Assembly (NCBI GenBank): GCA_019428955.1
Contig: JAHYJF010000020.1
Span: 1-23,254, forward strand
Source: Burkholderiaceae bacterium
Lineage (GTDB): Bacteria > Pseudomonadota > Gammaproteobacteria > Burkholderiales > Burkholderiaceae_E
Direction: 5' to 3'
DNA: 23,254 nt
Below the pieces are notes generated by a model that worked only from the letters and a program-made list of their open reading frames with translations, searched no databases and had not been told where the DNA came from. Position numbers and translations under genes: made by a program. Position 1 is the first letter of the stretch. Every line of letters begins with the position of its first letter. Shown one piece after another: positions 7,909 through 17,991 of this stretch.

Positions 7909-8898
7909 ATGCTTGCACCGAACTGCAACAAGTCCCTGCCACGCCGTTTCCGCCGGCTGCGGGTAGTCGTCGCCGGCTGTGGCGATGTCGGGCTGCGACT
8001 GATCGCCGGGCAACTCGCGCGCCACGGCGACCGCATCGGCGTGGTGGCCAGCGCGCGCCGCTCCTCGCAACTGGCCGCAATCCGTGCCCTGGGAGCACGC
8101 CCGCTCAACTGCGACCTCGAGCTCAAGCGTGACCGAGCCCGCCTGGCGTCCCTGGGACGACACCTGGTGTACCTGGCGCCACCTCCCAACGCGGGGGCGG
8201 AAGATCGCTGCATGCGCGGCTTCGCTGCGGCGGTCGCGGCCGCAGCCGCACGCCAGCGGGCGCGTGGCGCGCCAACCGTCTTTCCCGGCAGCCTCGCACC
8301 CAAGCTGGTCTATGCCAGCACCAGCGGCGTCTATGGCGACTGTGGCGGCGTGTTGATCGACGAGACCTGGCCGCCAGCCCCGGCGAGCGACCGGGCACGC
8401 AGCCGGGTCGCCGCCGAGCGCCAGGTCCGAGCCCTGGCCCGCCGCGGAGTCGCCAGGACGATGATTCTGCGCGTCCCCGGAATCTATGCTGCCGAACGCC
8501 TGCCGCTGGAACGCATCGCCCGCGGCCTGCCAGCGATCGCGGCTGACGAGGACGGCTACACCAACCACATCCACGCCGACGATCTCGCGCTGATCTCATG
8601 GGTGGCGCTATTCCGGGGCCGTGCCGGCCGGGTCTACCACGCGAGCGACTCGGTGCATCTCAAGATGGGCGAATGGTTCGATCGTCTCGCCGACAGCGCC
8701 GGGCTGGCGCGGCCACCGCGGCTGAGCCGTGAGCAGGTCCGGGCGAGCGTGTCGCCGATGATGTGGTCGTTCATGCGCGAATCACGCCGGCTGGACAACA
8801 AACGGCTGCTGCGGGAACTGCGCGTACGCCTGCGCTATCCGGGCGTCGACACCTTGCTCGACGCGCTGGCCGCGACAGCGGCCAGCCCACCCCTCTGA
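7909..8898 (+). CDS. Atypical NAD-dependent epimerase/dehydratase (SDR) family protein
   Basis: The 329-residue protein has a Rossmann motif GCGDVG (about residues 23-28) after the strand LRVVVA, then VYASTSGVYGD as the SDR core strand and serine/tyrosine region, and HIHADDLALI late, as in extended SDRs resembling YeeZ. The usual YxxxK lysine is not visible after the tyrosine (YGDCG), so it may be an atypical, non-classical SDR. Substrate and reaction are not known. The ATG at 7909 has no Shine-Dalgarno sequence upstream (CATTATCGCCCC precedes it), so the start is the least certain part; a leaderless message is possible. Its stop lies just before the -10 element of the tRNA-Thr promoter. Confidence 0.75.
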   Translation: MLAPNCNKSLPRRFRRLRVVVAGCGDVGLRLIAGQLARHGDRIGVVASARRSSQLAAIRALGARPLNCDLELKRDRARLASLGRHLVYLAPPPNAGAEDRCMRGFAAAVAAAAARQRARGAPTVFPGSLAPKLVYASTSGVYGDCGGVLIDETWPPAPASDRARSRVAAERQVRALARRGVARTMILRVPGIYAAERLPLERIARGLPAIAADEDGYTNHIHADDLALISWVALFRGRAGRVYHASDSVHLKMGEWFDRLADSAGLARPPRLSREQVRASVSPMMWSFMRESRRLDNKRLLRELRVRLRYPGVDTLLDALAATAASPPL

Positions 8899-8904
8899 TA
8901 CAAT
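8899..8904 (+). promoter_or_regulatory. Candidate -10 element of tRNA-Thr
   Basis: TACAAT (5 of 6 to TATAAT) follows directly on the stop codon of the SDR gene. It is followed by a GC-rich discriminator (CGCCCCCG) and lies 13 bases before the mature tRNA, as expected for a stable RNA promoter. No good -35 was found 17 bases upstream. Confidence 0.45.
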
Positions 8905-8917
8905 CGCCCCCGATTCC

Positions 8918-8993
8918 GCCGGTGTAGCTCAGTTGGTAGAGCAGCGCATTCGTAATGCGAAGGTCGGGGGTTCGACTCCTCTCACCGGCACCA
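8918..8993 (+). tRNA. tRNA-Thr (anticodon CGT)
   Basis: The 76-base cloverleaf has acceptor arms GCCGGTG and CACCGGC, a D-arm with GTAGCTCAGTTGGTAGAGC, an anticodon stem GCATT/AATGC around CGT at 8951-8953 (tRNA positions 34-36), and a T-arm with GGTTCGACTCC. The 3' ACCA is encoded. Anticodon CGU reads ACG (Thr). A terminator follows within 10 bases. The 3' end of the tRNA faces the N-ATPase gene run, the usual orientation at integration sites. Confidence 0.97.
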
Positions 8994-9001
8994 GTAAAGG
9001 C

Positions 9002-9033
9002 AAGGGTCAGCGCTCGCTGACCCTTTCTCTTTT
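9002..9033 (+). terminator. Rho-independent terminator of tRNA-Thr
   Basis: AAGGGTCAGC (9002-9011) pairs with GCTGACCCTT (9016-9025) around a 4-base loop, followed by a T-rich run TTTCTCTTTT (9024-9033). The 10-bp stem with no mismatch is convincing. It ends the tRNA transcript on the plus strand. On the minus strand it lies past the end of atpG but lacks a T-run on that side. Confidence 0.9.
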
Positions 9034-9087
9034 GGGAGCCTGATGTAGCCACCGGTACCTGCCTGCGCGCCTGGATTGGAACGAGGC

Positions 9088-9990
9088 CTAAGGGTTTGAA
9101 ATGGCGCTGGGCTCTGTCAGTGCCTCGAAGCCGGCGACCACGTCGAACAATTCCTCGTCGATACCGCTCTGGCGCAGGCGATGGAACGTCCGGTTCAGAT
9201 CTTCCAACAGTTCGTCGATGTTTTTTTCGGCGCGTTGCATCGCAGCCAGACGGCTGGCGTTTTCGCTTGCCAGGGATTCGGCGCACGCCCTGAAAAGTGA
9301 AACAAAAAGATATTCGCGAACCAGCGCCTGCAGCGTCTGCTCCCGGCCATTCATGACCTCGGGCAAATTATTGGTCGGCCAGCGGATGGCAGCCAGGTCC
9401 CGTCGCCATACATCGTCCAGTGGCAGCAGCCGTTTACTCACGGGGGTGTAAATCGCTCCGGACTTGGGGCGGTTATGAAAAAGGTAAACCTGCGCGATCG
9501 CGCCCTTTTTGCGCTGCGATTCCATCTCGATCAGAATCTGTCCAACCAGCGGCGTAATTGCGTTAATCGAGTTCGGCAGTGTGAAACTGCCCCTTAAACT
9601 CAAATCGATGTCAGCAAGGCGTGACTGAATGCGTTCGCCAACCGCCCAGACCATTTTTTCACCCGGCAGGCTTGCCAGCGTCTGCACCAGAAACGACACC
9701 ATGTCTTCGTTGAATTGCCCGACCAGTCCCTGGTCCGAGCCCAACACGACCGCGCCTATTGCTCCTGCGTCCTGCTGCGCTATGGGCATCGAGCCACCGG
9801 CGGATGCGCCCTGCCGGAAACTTGCGGCCAGGCCCAGTTGCACGGTCCGATAATAATCATCCAGGGCGCGGACCGCGTTCTCGTATTGCCCGATGCTCGA
9901 CGCGGCCATGGCCTTCATCGTGTGCACCACGGATTGAAGATCTCCGGCGCTGGCGATCTTGCGCCGAAGGCTCGCGGCGGAGTCGCTCAT
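9088..9990 (-). CDS. atpG: N-type ATPase gamma subunit
   Basis: The 300-residue protein is the central-stalk subunit of the auxiliary rotary ATPase. The N-terminal helix SAASLRRKIASAGDLQSVVHTMKAMAASSIGQYE corresponds to the gamma coiled coil (the usual IxTxKxTxAMKMVAAS region). SDQGLVGQFNEDMV matches the Rossmann-like middle domain (GSDQGLCGxxN), and the C-terminal SENASRLAAMQRAEKNIDELLEDLNRTFHRLRQ is the returning helix (usually SExAARMxAMxxAxxNA). The family's normal length is about 290. It is the last gene of the operon. The ATG at 9990 overlaps the stop of the HPF-like gene by 4 bases (ATGA), so its translation is coupled to that gene and not directly to atpA. Confidence 0.92.
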   Translation of the reverse strand: MSDSAASLRRKIASAGDLQSVVHTMKAMAASSIGQYENAVRALDDYYRTVQLGLAASFRQGASAGGSMPIAQQDAGAIGAVVLGSDQGLVGQFNEDMVSFLVQTLASLPGEKMVWAVGERIQSRLADIDLSLRGSFTLPNSINAITPLVGQILIEMESQRKKGAIAQVYLFHNRPKSGAIYTPVSKRLLPLDDVWRRDLAAIRWPTNNLPEVMNGREQTLQALVREYLFVSLFRACAESLASENASRLAAMQRAEKNIDELLEDLNRTFHRLRQSGIDEELFDVVAGFEALTEPSAISNP

Positions 9991-10340
9991 TCCGGCTCGG
10001 AGGGTTCGGACCAGTCCGCCGCTGCCGAGGGCCGCTCGGCACGGCCCAGGACGCTTTCGATCGAGCGCACCAATTTACCGGCGGCGCCGTCCACGGCCTG
10101 GCCCAGGCTCACCGCCTCGTGCGTAACCGCTATGGGCTGGCGGCCTTGGATGCGGGCTTCCAGCAGGCAGTGTTTGTCGTTCTGGCCGCTCTTGTCGGCG
10201 TTCACGTCGCTCAGGTGCATCTCCACTCGTGTGATGTGATCGCTGAAACGACTCAGGGCGGCCGTTACTGTGCTGCGCAAGTGCGCCGCCAGCGCCTCAT
10301 GGACTTCGATGTTGTGGTCGGTGTTGACCTGGATGTGCAT
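9987..10340 (-). CDS. HPF/RaiA-family ribosome-associated protein inside the ATPase operon
   Basis: The 117-residue product begins MHIQVNTDHNIEVHEALAAH and continues LSRFSDHITRVEMHLSDVNADKSG, then CLLEARIQGRQPIAVTHEAVSLGQAVDGAAGKL. This is the beta-alpha-beta-beta-beta-alpha plan of the sigma-54 modulation/S30AE family. Members bind the 30S decoding region and silence or dimerise ribosomes in stationary phase or stress. It is the short form: there is no C-terminal dimerisation domain, only an acidic tail (ADWSEPSEPE). GCAGGAGG lies 5-6 bases before the ATG at 10340, a strong ribosome site. The gap to atpA is 87 bases, the largest in the operon, and the stop overlaps the atpG start by 4 bases. 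Ribosome binding is assumed from the family. Confidence 0.85.
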   Translation of the reverse strand: MHIQVNTDHNIEVHEALAAHLRSTVTAALSRFSDHITRVEMHLSDVNADKSGQNDKHCLLEARIQGRQPIAVTHEAVSLGQAVDGAAGKLVRSIESVLGRAERPSAAADWSEPSEPE

Positions 10341-10427
10341 GGTGTCCTCCTGCCGTGATGGTGCGTGACTCGCTACAAATTTAAGGTTAGCAGGTCTCGG
10401 CCAGTGATTCGGGGGCGAGCGAACTCA

Positions 10428-11965
<1,538 letters not shown>

Positions 11966-11969
<4 letters not shown>

Positions 11970-12766
11970 GGGTTCTTTGTTTCAGGCTTGGCTTCGGCTT
12001 GAGACTTGTCCTTCTCTTTCATAAGCTCAGCGACGCCTTTTTCCAGCGACGCGAGGTAATCGGCAATGCTCCACGCCACCTTATGTCCATTGGCCGCGAG
12101 TTCGATCCCGCTGATCAGCTCCGGCGCGGTCTCGAAGCGGACGGGGATGTCCGACGAGAACGTTTCGTTGAGGGCATTCTGTATCGCTGTGCGCTGCGCC
12201 GCTGGCAGGTCGAATGCGCTGCGCACGCGCACGGGTCCAGAGGCTGTCTTGAGCGCTTCACCGAGGCCTTGTTTCGATGGGTCGTCCATTTCTCGCAAGC
12301 GCCGCGTGAACACCTCGGCGAGGCGTTCTTCCAGGCTCACCGCGGCGAGATCGGTCAGCGCCTTGCGCGCGATGGCAAACACCTCCTGCTGGGCCCGGCG
12401 ACTGATGGCCTGATTCAGGTCATGGGCGTCGTTTCTCAGCGTTTCCTGGCGCTTGGCGCTCAAGGCGTCGGCCGCCTGCCGCGCTTCGTCCAGGAGCCGC
12501 TGACGTTCGGCTTTCGCTTCCTCCGTCACCTCGCTCAGGAGCGCGGCGCGCTGTTGTTCAAACGCTTCGTTCTTGTGCTGGAAATCGTCGCGCTCCTCCT
12601 GCGCTGCGGCCTCTTTCGCGTCGGCATCCGCCAGTGACTTGGCAATCTTTTTCTCCCGTGCGTCGATGGCGTCGAGAATCGGCCGGTAAAGAAAATGCTT
12701 CAACAACCACACCAGAATGAGGAAGTTGATGACTTGCGCGCCGACGGTAAACCAGTCGATCAGCAT
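11966..12766 (-). CDS. atpF: N-type ATPase b subunit with delta-like C-terminus
   Basis: The 266-residue protein has one membrane helix (about residues 5-25, FTVGAQVINFLILVWLLKHFLYRPILDAID), then a long charged coiled coil to about residue 150, as in b subunits (usual length near 160). The remaining part, with TASGPVRVRSAFDLPAAQRTAIQNAL and PELISGIELAANGHKVAWSIADYL, resembles the C-terminal domain of the delta subunit, which ends with a similar ISG-rich strand. No separate delta gene lies in the operon, so this subunit probably does the work of both b and delta, joining the stator to the alpha/beta head. The ATG at 12766 is 3 bases after the atpE stop. It overlaps atpA by 4 bases. Confidence 0.92.
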
Positions 12767-12769
12767 GGC

Positions 12770-13051
12770 TTACTTTCCTGCTGCGTTAGCGATGACGTTG
12801 TTCCAGAACGGGTTGGCGAAGACCAGAATCATCGAGACCACGAAGCAGTAGATGGCGGTGGACTCGATCATTGCCAGACCGACGAATAGCGTCCGGGTGA
12901 TGGTGGCCGAGGCATCGGGCTGCTGCGCCAGCGAGGTTAGCGCCATTGCAACCGCGCGACCTTCGCCAAGTGAAGGGCCGATGACCCCGATGGCGATGGT
13001 CAGGCCGGCAGTGACGATCGACGCCACGGCGATAATGGTCAGGCTATCCAT
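12770..13051 (-). CDS. atpE: N-type ATPase c subunit (rotor ring, two-carboxylate type)
   Basis: The 93-residue hairpin protein forms the membrane rotor ring. Helix 1 spans about residues 6-40 with GVIGPSLGEGRAVAMAL, the loop is AQQPDA, and helix 2 has FVGLAMIESTAIYCFVVSMILVFANPF. The ion-binding carboxylate is E63, followed by S64 and T65; a second carboxylate, E30, is present in helix 1. The loop has QQP (43-45) where ordinary c subunits have RQP. Two carboxylates are characteristic of N-ATPase c subunits. The E-S-T motif resembles sodium-binding rings, but at least one N-ATPase ring of this kind (Burkholderia pseudomallei, as I recall) was reported to be proton-specific, so ion choice is open. 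An AAGGAA ribosome site precedes the ATG at 13051. Confidence 0.95.
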   Translation of the reverse strand: MDSLTIIAVASIVTAGLTIAIGVIGPSLGEGRAVAMALTSLAQQPDASATITRTLFVGLAMIESTAIYCFVVSMILVFANPFWNNVIANAAGK

Positions 13052-13082
13052 GGTGTTTCCTTGGGTTTTCGTGGGTCATGCT

Positions 13083-13778
13083 TCAAGGTGTTGCATCTGC
13101 CGCTGGTTCGGGCTTGCGCACCCGTGTGGCGGCCGCGATGTAGACCGTGGCCAGGATGCTGAAGATGTAGGCTTGCACCATTCCCGTCAGCAGTCCGAGC
13201 GCGCTCATCGCGATCGGGAAGACCAAGGGCGTGATGGTCAGCAGAATGGCGAGAATCATCGTCCCGCTCATCATGTTGCCGAACAGGCGGACGGCCAGGG
13301 CGAGGGTGCGCGAAATCTCGCTGATGATGTTGAACGGCAGCATGAAAACCGTCGGCTTCAGGTAGGCTTTGAGATATTCGCCCAGCCCGCTCTCCTCGAT
13401 GCCGAACATCGGCACCGCCACAAACACACAGATCGCCAGTGCCGCGGTGGTCGAGAGCGAACCGGTCGGCGGCTCATAGCCGGGAACGATGGTGAAGAGG
13501 CTCGCCATCGCGACAAACAGGAACAGGGTACCGAGAAAGCCGAGGTACTTCTGCGGCTGACTCATGCCGACCTCCTCGATTTGTCTCTCGATGCCGGTGA
13601 CGACGATCTCCAGCAGATTCTGCCAGCGCGAACGTTCCAGGCCTTTGGAAAGTCTGCCCGTAACGAGTTTTGAACCGAGCGCGAGCACGAACATCAGTCC
13701 CCAGGTGTAAGCGATCGTGGCGTTGAGTTTGAATGCCCCGTATTGCCAAAAAATGATTGCGTCAGGGCTAAGGTGCAT
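13083..13778 (-). CDS. atpB: N-type ATPase a subunit
   Basis: The 231-residue polytopic membrane protein is the stator channel subunit that lies against the c ring. The family's essential arginine is R164 in SRTLALAVRLFGNMMSG. KPTVFMLPFNIISEISR is the conserved helix before it, and IFSILATVYIAAA near the end matches the last helix. The length is close to N-ATPase and other short a subunits. The ATG at 13778 lies inside the end of atpR (11-base overlap), so translation is coupled. The atpE gene follows after 31 bases. The N-terminal MHLSPDAIIFWQYGAFKLNATIAYTWG is typical of the N-ATPase branch and unlike housekeeping AtpB. Confidence 0.94.
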   Translation of the reverse strand: MHLSPDAIIFWQYGAFKLNATIAYTWGLMFVLALGSKLVTGRLSKGLERSRWQNLLEIVVTGIERQIEEVGMSQPQKYLGFLGTLFLFVAMASLFTIVPGYEPPTGSLSTTAALAICVFVAVPMFGIEESGLGEYLKAYLKPTVFMLPFNIISEISRTLALAVRLFGNMMSGTMILAILLTITPLVFPIAMSALGLLTGMVQAYIFSILATVYIAAATRVRKPEPAADATP

Positions 13779-14079
13779 GACGGGCCTCCGGTGCTATTTG
13801 CCCCGCCCGTTCCGCCTCCCGGGCGAGCCGCAGCGCGATCAGGCGCGCGACGATGAACCCGATCAGACCCGCCAGCAGCCTGCGCCAATCGTCCCCCAGT
13901 ATGAAATAGAACCCGAGCACAACGATGCCCGTGCGCACCATCAGGCTAGCGAAGAACACGAGCGCCGGATGTCGCGACGAAACACCCTGACGAACCGTCC
14001 ACCAAAGGCCGCCGAAAAAGAACGCTCCGAGCAATACACCCGCTGCCAGGGCCAACGCCAGACTCAACGAATCATTCAT
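13768..14079 (-). CDS. atpR: N-ATPase accessory membrane subunit AtpR
   Basis: The 103-residue protein has three predicted membrane helices (about residues 7-27, 39-60 and 67-84) and a short polar tail. The pattern GAFFFGGLWWTVRQ then LVFFASLMVRTGIVVLGFYF then LLAGLIGFIVARL is that of AtpR, a gene found only in N-ATPase operons between atpQ and atpB. R49 lies in the middle of the second helix and is a candidate for contact with rotor carboxylates; that role is inference. The ATG at 14079 overlaps the atpQ stop by 8 bases, and the stop overlaps atpB by 11 bases. The molecular function is not established. Confidence 0.85.
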   Translation of the reverse strand: MNDSLSLALALAAGVLLGAFFFGGLWWTVRQGVSSRHPALVFFASLMVRTGIVVLGFYFILGDDWRRLLAGLIGFIVARLIALRLAREAERAGQIAPEARHAP

Positions 14080-14410
14080 GGTCAATCTCCTCTTGCTCGC
14101 GCATTTCCCTGTCTTCCCTGGCCACCCAGTGCCACGCATTGAAGCAACCGAGAAACAAACCAACCGCCAGCAACATCAGTGTCCAGGAATGCCCACCTGG
14201 ATAATGTTTGTCGAGCCAGAGTCCGAGGGCGGCACCGAGCAGCGTGGGTACCGCCACCGACCATCCGATCAGGCCCATCATGCCCAGGCCCGACCAGACG
14301 GTCTGCGTCACATGACGTTGCGCCTTGAGCTTGCGCGCCGCCTTCTCCCCCACCTGCTGGCTGAACGCCGTTTCGTCGGCCGCGGGTCTTTCTTCCGTGT
14401 CTTCACTCAC
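14072..14410 (-). CDS. atpQ: N-ATPase accessory subunit AtpQ (AtpI-like, ATPase gene 1 family)
   Basis: The 112-residue protein has a charged N-terminus (VSEDTEERPAADE), then two membrane helices (about 42-70 and 77-95) separated by WLDKHYPGGHSW, and an acidic tail. GLIGWSVAVPTLLGAALGLWLDKHYPG matches the AtpI/ATPase gene 1 family, thought to help assemble the c ring or bind Mg2+. The best start is the GTG at 14410: it overlaps the end of atpC by 8 bases (GTGAGTGA) and is preceded by GGAG 8 bases upstream. Longer upstream reading through atpC gives unrelated sequence. It sits in the Q position of atpDCQRBEFAG. Confidence 0.83.
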   Translation of the reverse strand: MSEDTEERPAADETAFSQQVGEKAARKLKAQRHVTQTVWSGLGMMGLIGWSVAVPTLLGAALGLWLDKHYPGGHSWTLMLLAVGLFLGCFNAWHWVAREDREMREQEEIDHE

Positions 14411-14781
14411 GATGAAACTCCGCGAAACGATGCATGAAACCGCTTTCCAGCTTCGCCAGGACCGAGCGCACGCTCTTCTCCTGCTCATCCAGATTCAGAA
14501 ACTCCCGCTTGACCGCCTCGTGCAAACGGCCGAGATCCATTCCCCCGATCGCGTTGCGCACCGAGACCAGCACGTCGGCCCCGGTCTTGACCAGAATGCC
14601 TTCATCGACTGCGAGGCACACCTCACCTTCCGCTTCGGTTTCGAAAACGAGTATCCCCGGTGCGAGCGCCGCCACGCAGTCAAGCCGGTGGGGAAGAAGC
14701 CCGAATGCGCCTTCGGGCGTCTCCGCGATGATGCGCGATACGCCGGTTTTCTCGGCGAAGATCTTGTGGGGCAGGAGAATC

Positions 14782-14792
<11 letters not shown>
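14403..14792 (-). CDS. atpC: N-type ATPase epsilon subunit
   Basis: The 129-residue protein has the beta-sandwich start MNLKILLPHKIFAEKTGVSRIIAETPEGAFGLLPHRLDCVAAL, in which EGAFGLLPHR corresponds to the conserved xGxxGILPxH of epsilon subunits. This is followed by strands ending VDEGILVKTGADVLVSV and a C-terminal helical region. Epsilon joins gamma to the c ring and in many enzymes inhibits ATP hydrolysis. The ATG at 14792 lies inside the last codons of atpD (11-base overlap) and has no clear ribosome site, pointing to re-initiation. Epsilon next to atpD at the head of the operon is the N-ATPase order, unlike housekeeping operons where it is last. Confidence 0.93.
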
Positions 14793-16218
<1,426 letters not shown>

Positions 16219-16257
16219 GGGGGGATTGTTTCCATTTCTTGGTTCGGTTCCACCAAA

Positions 16258-17607
16258 CTATGCCTCTTGCCCTGGGCACAGAGCAGGCTCGGCGTCGAGC
16301 GCTTCGCGCAGATGCATCATCCGCCTGTTGATCCGCGCGCGATCATGGGTGGACGCAATGCTGCGATCGGCCAGCTCGGCGATCCACTGCGCCTGTTCCT
16401 TGAGTGCTTGTCTGCGGCGCGGGTTGACCGTCAGGCTGGCGATGGTATCGATGGCGCCGAGCATACGCCCCACGATGGCGACATTGCCTGCGGCGCTATT
16501 GCGAACCTGATCGAACGCCTCGGCCAGCAGCCCCTCAAAGTTCGGCACGATGGCGATCACGCGCAGCGTTTCTCCCTCGTAACGCGGTGATGGAGGGAAA
16601 TGCCGACAAGCCAGCCGAGTCAGAATCGCGGTCAAGTAATCCACGCACATCACCGCCGTCGAGGTGTCATTGACGCCGGGCGAAAGGGCCTTCAAGGCCA
16701 TATCCACGATCTGCCTGATACCGAAAGCAGGGTCCTCATCAACCGTGCGATAGCTACCAATACTGTAAGCCCCATTCAGGGCAGTGATCGCCTCTTGATC
16801 TGGCGGGTACGTCAGAGCGAGAGATACCAACGCAGCATCTTGCACAATGAACTCGCCGACGCCGTGCTCCATCCGCACGATGGTCCTCGCGGCCCGCGCC
16901 AGACGCAGGATGGCATCATTATCTACGCTCTGGATGTAGCCGCTCACCTGCGCCGGCACCGCGTACCAAGTCCTCTCGTCCAGAGATGGAAGGAGCCGCT
17001 CGTTCTCTTCACCCTCGGCTTTGTCGGGACCGGGTCCCTGTTTTTCCGGCAACAACCGGTCAATGGCCGCGTAGGTTTCATGAGCAACAGAGGCGATGAT
17101 GCTGGAAGCCTGGATCGACGAGGCGATGTGATGAATGAAGAAAATGAGGACGGCAATGCCGCCAAACGCCAGAACAAATGCGAAAAAGACCGCCAGGCTG
17201 GGCACGAATGGCGCATCGCCACTGCGAACAGTGTGCAACACGATCAGACAATAGACGAAGATTCCGGCAAAGGTCCCCAGCGTGATCTGCGTGACACGGT
17301 TGCGCATGAAGTTTCGCAATATGCGCGAGGTGTATTGGCTCGAAGCCAGCGACAATGCCAGCAGGGTCATGGAAACCGTGATGCCCATAACGGTCATCAT
17401 CGAACTGGCAAGCGTCGACAACATATCGCGCGCACCATCCGCCCCGACCCCAAATACCCGTGGCCACTGGGCCAGCCATAGGTCACCCCCAGAGTAGTCG
17501 ATCTGGATCAACACGACCGCGTAAACAATGCTGGCCATGATTATCAGAAAAGGCAAAAACCAAAAGGTCGAACGCAAATTGCTCCACTGCTGTCTTAACT
17601 TGTTCAT
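16258..17607 (-). CDS. DUF2254 family predicted membrane protein
   Basis: The 449-residue protein has four predicted membrane helices (about 15-36, 68-90, 108-126 and 136-158) and a large C-terminal cytoplasmic part. YRTVDEDPAFGIRQIVDMALKALSPGVNDTSTA is the conserved DUF2254 motif (about 290-322), and IQSVDNDAILRLA also fits. The family is widespread in bacteria and its function is unknown. The ATG at 17607 is preceded by GGGAGA. It lies 61 bases after cbpM and 39 bases before atpD, on the same strand, so it may be co-transcribed with both. Whether it works with the ATPase, the chaperones or neither is not known; linkage to the N-ATPase suggests a membrane or ion stress role, which is inference. 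Confidence 0.85.
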   Translation of the reverse strand: MNKLRQQWSNLRSTFWFLPFLIIMASIVYAVVLIQIDYSGGDLWLAQWPRVFGVGADGARDMLSTLASSMMTVMGITVSMTLLALSLASSQYTSRILRNFMRNRVTQITLGTFAGIFVYCLIVLHTVRSGDAPFVPSLAVFFAFVLAFGGIAVLIFFIHHIASSIQASSIIASVAHETYAAIDRLLPEKQGPGPDKAEGEENERLLPSLDERTWYAVPAQVSGYIQSVDNDAILRLARAARTIVRMEHGVGEFIVQDAALVSLALTYPPDQEAITALNGAYSIGSYRTVDEDPAFGIRQIVDMALKALSPGVNDTSTAVMCVDYLTAILTRLACRHFPPSPRYEGETLRVIAIVPNFEGLLAEAFDQVRNSAAGNVAIVGRMLGAIDTIASLTVNPRRRQALKEQAQWIAELADRSIASTHDRARINRRMMHLREALDAEPALCPGQEA

Positions 17608-17668
17608 CGATCAGTCTCCCGGCGTGGGGGTACGGGACCTCACGAAGGTTTTCGGCGTGGCACAGCCG

Positions 17669-17986
17669 TCATCCAATGCCGGCGCGCCGCAGACGCGCGC
17701 GCAGCGCGTGAATTTCTTCAAGCAAACCGAGTACCAGCGCGACCTCGGCGGGGCCGAGTTCCAGTTCCGTGGTGAGGCGCAATGCGACGCGGGTGGTGCG
17801 CAGCGCGGGGCCGCCAAAGGCCCACTCGTCGGGCCCGCTGCCGATCGGTTCGAGCACGCCTTCATCGACGAGTCCCGCGATCTGGGCGGGAGCCGCGCCG
17901 GCAGCCCGGCACAACTCGACCAGTGTGAACACCATCTCTTCTTCCACGATGATGCCGTCGATCCCCTCACCCGCGGATTGAGCCAT
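17669..17986 (-). CDS. cbpM: Chaperone modulator CbpM
   Basis: The 105-residue protein starts MAQSAGEGIDG and contains FTLVELCRAAGAAPAQIAGLVDEGVLEPIG, a MerR-like helix-turn-helix form, followed by a helical stretch ending LGLLEEIHALRARLRRAGIG. This is the plan of CbpM, which binds the J domain of CbpA and inhibits it. An ATG at 17995 would overlap the cbpA stop (ATGA), but the AGGAGG site at the end of cbpA is only 2 bases from it and 10 bases from the ATG at 17986. I chose 17986; the longer form would add three residues. Its place directly after cbpA matches the cbpAM operons known in proteobacteria. Confidence 0.82.
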   Translation of the reverse strand: MAQSAGEGIDGIIVEEEMVFTLVELCRAAGAAPAQIAGLVDEGVLEPIGSGPDEWAFGGPALRTTRVALRLTTELELGPAEVALVLGLLEEIHALRARLRRAGIG

Positions 17987-17991
17987 GGTCT

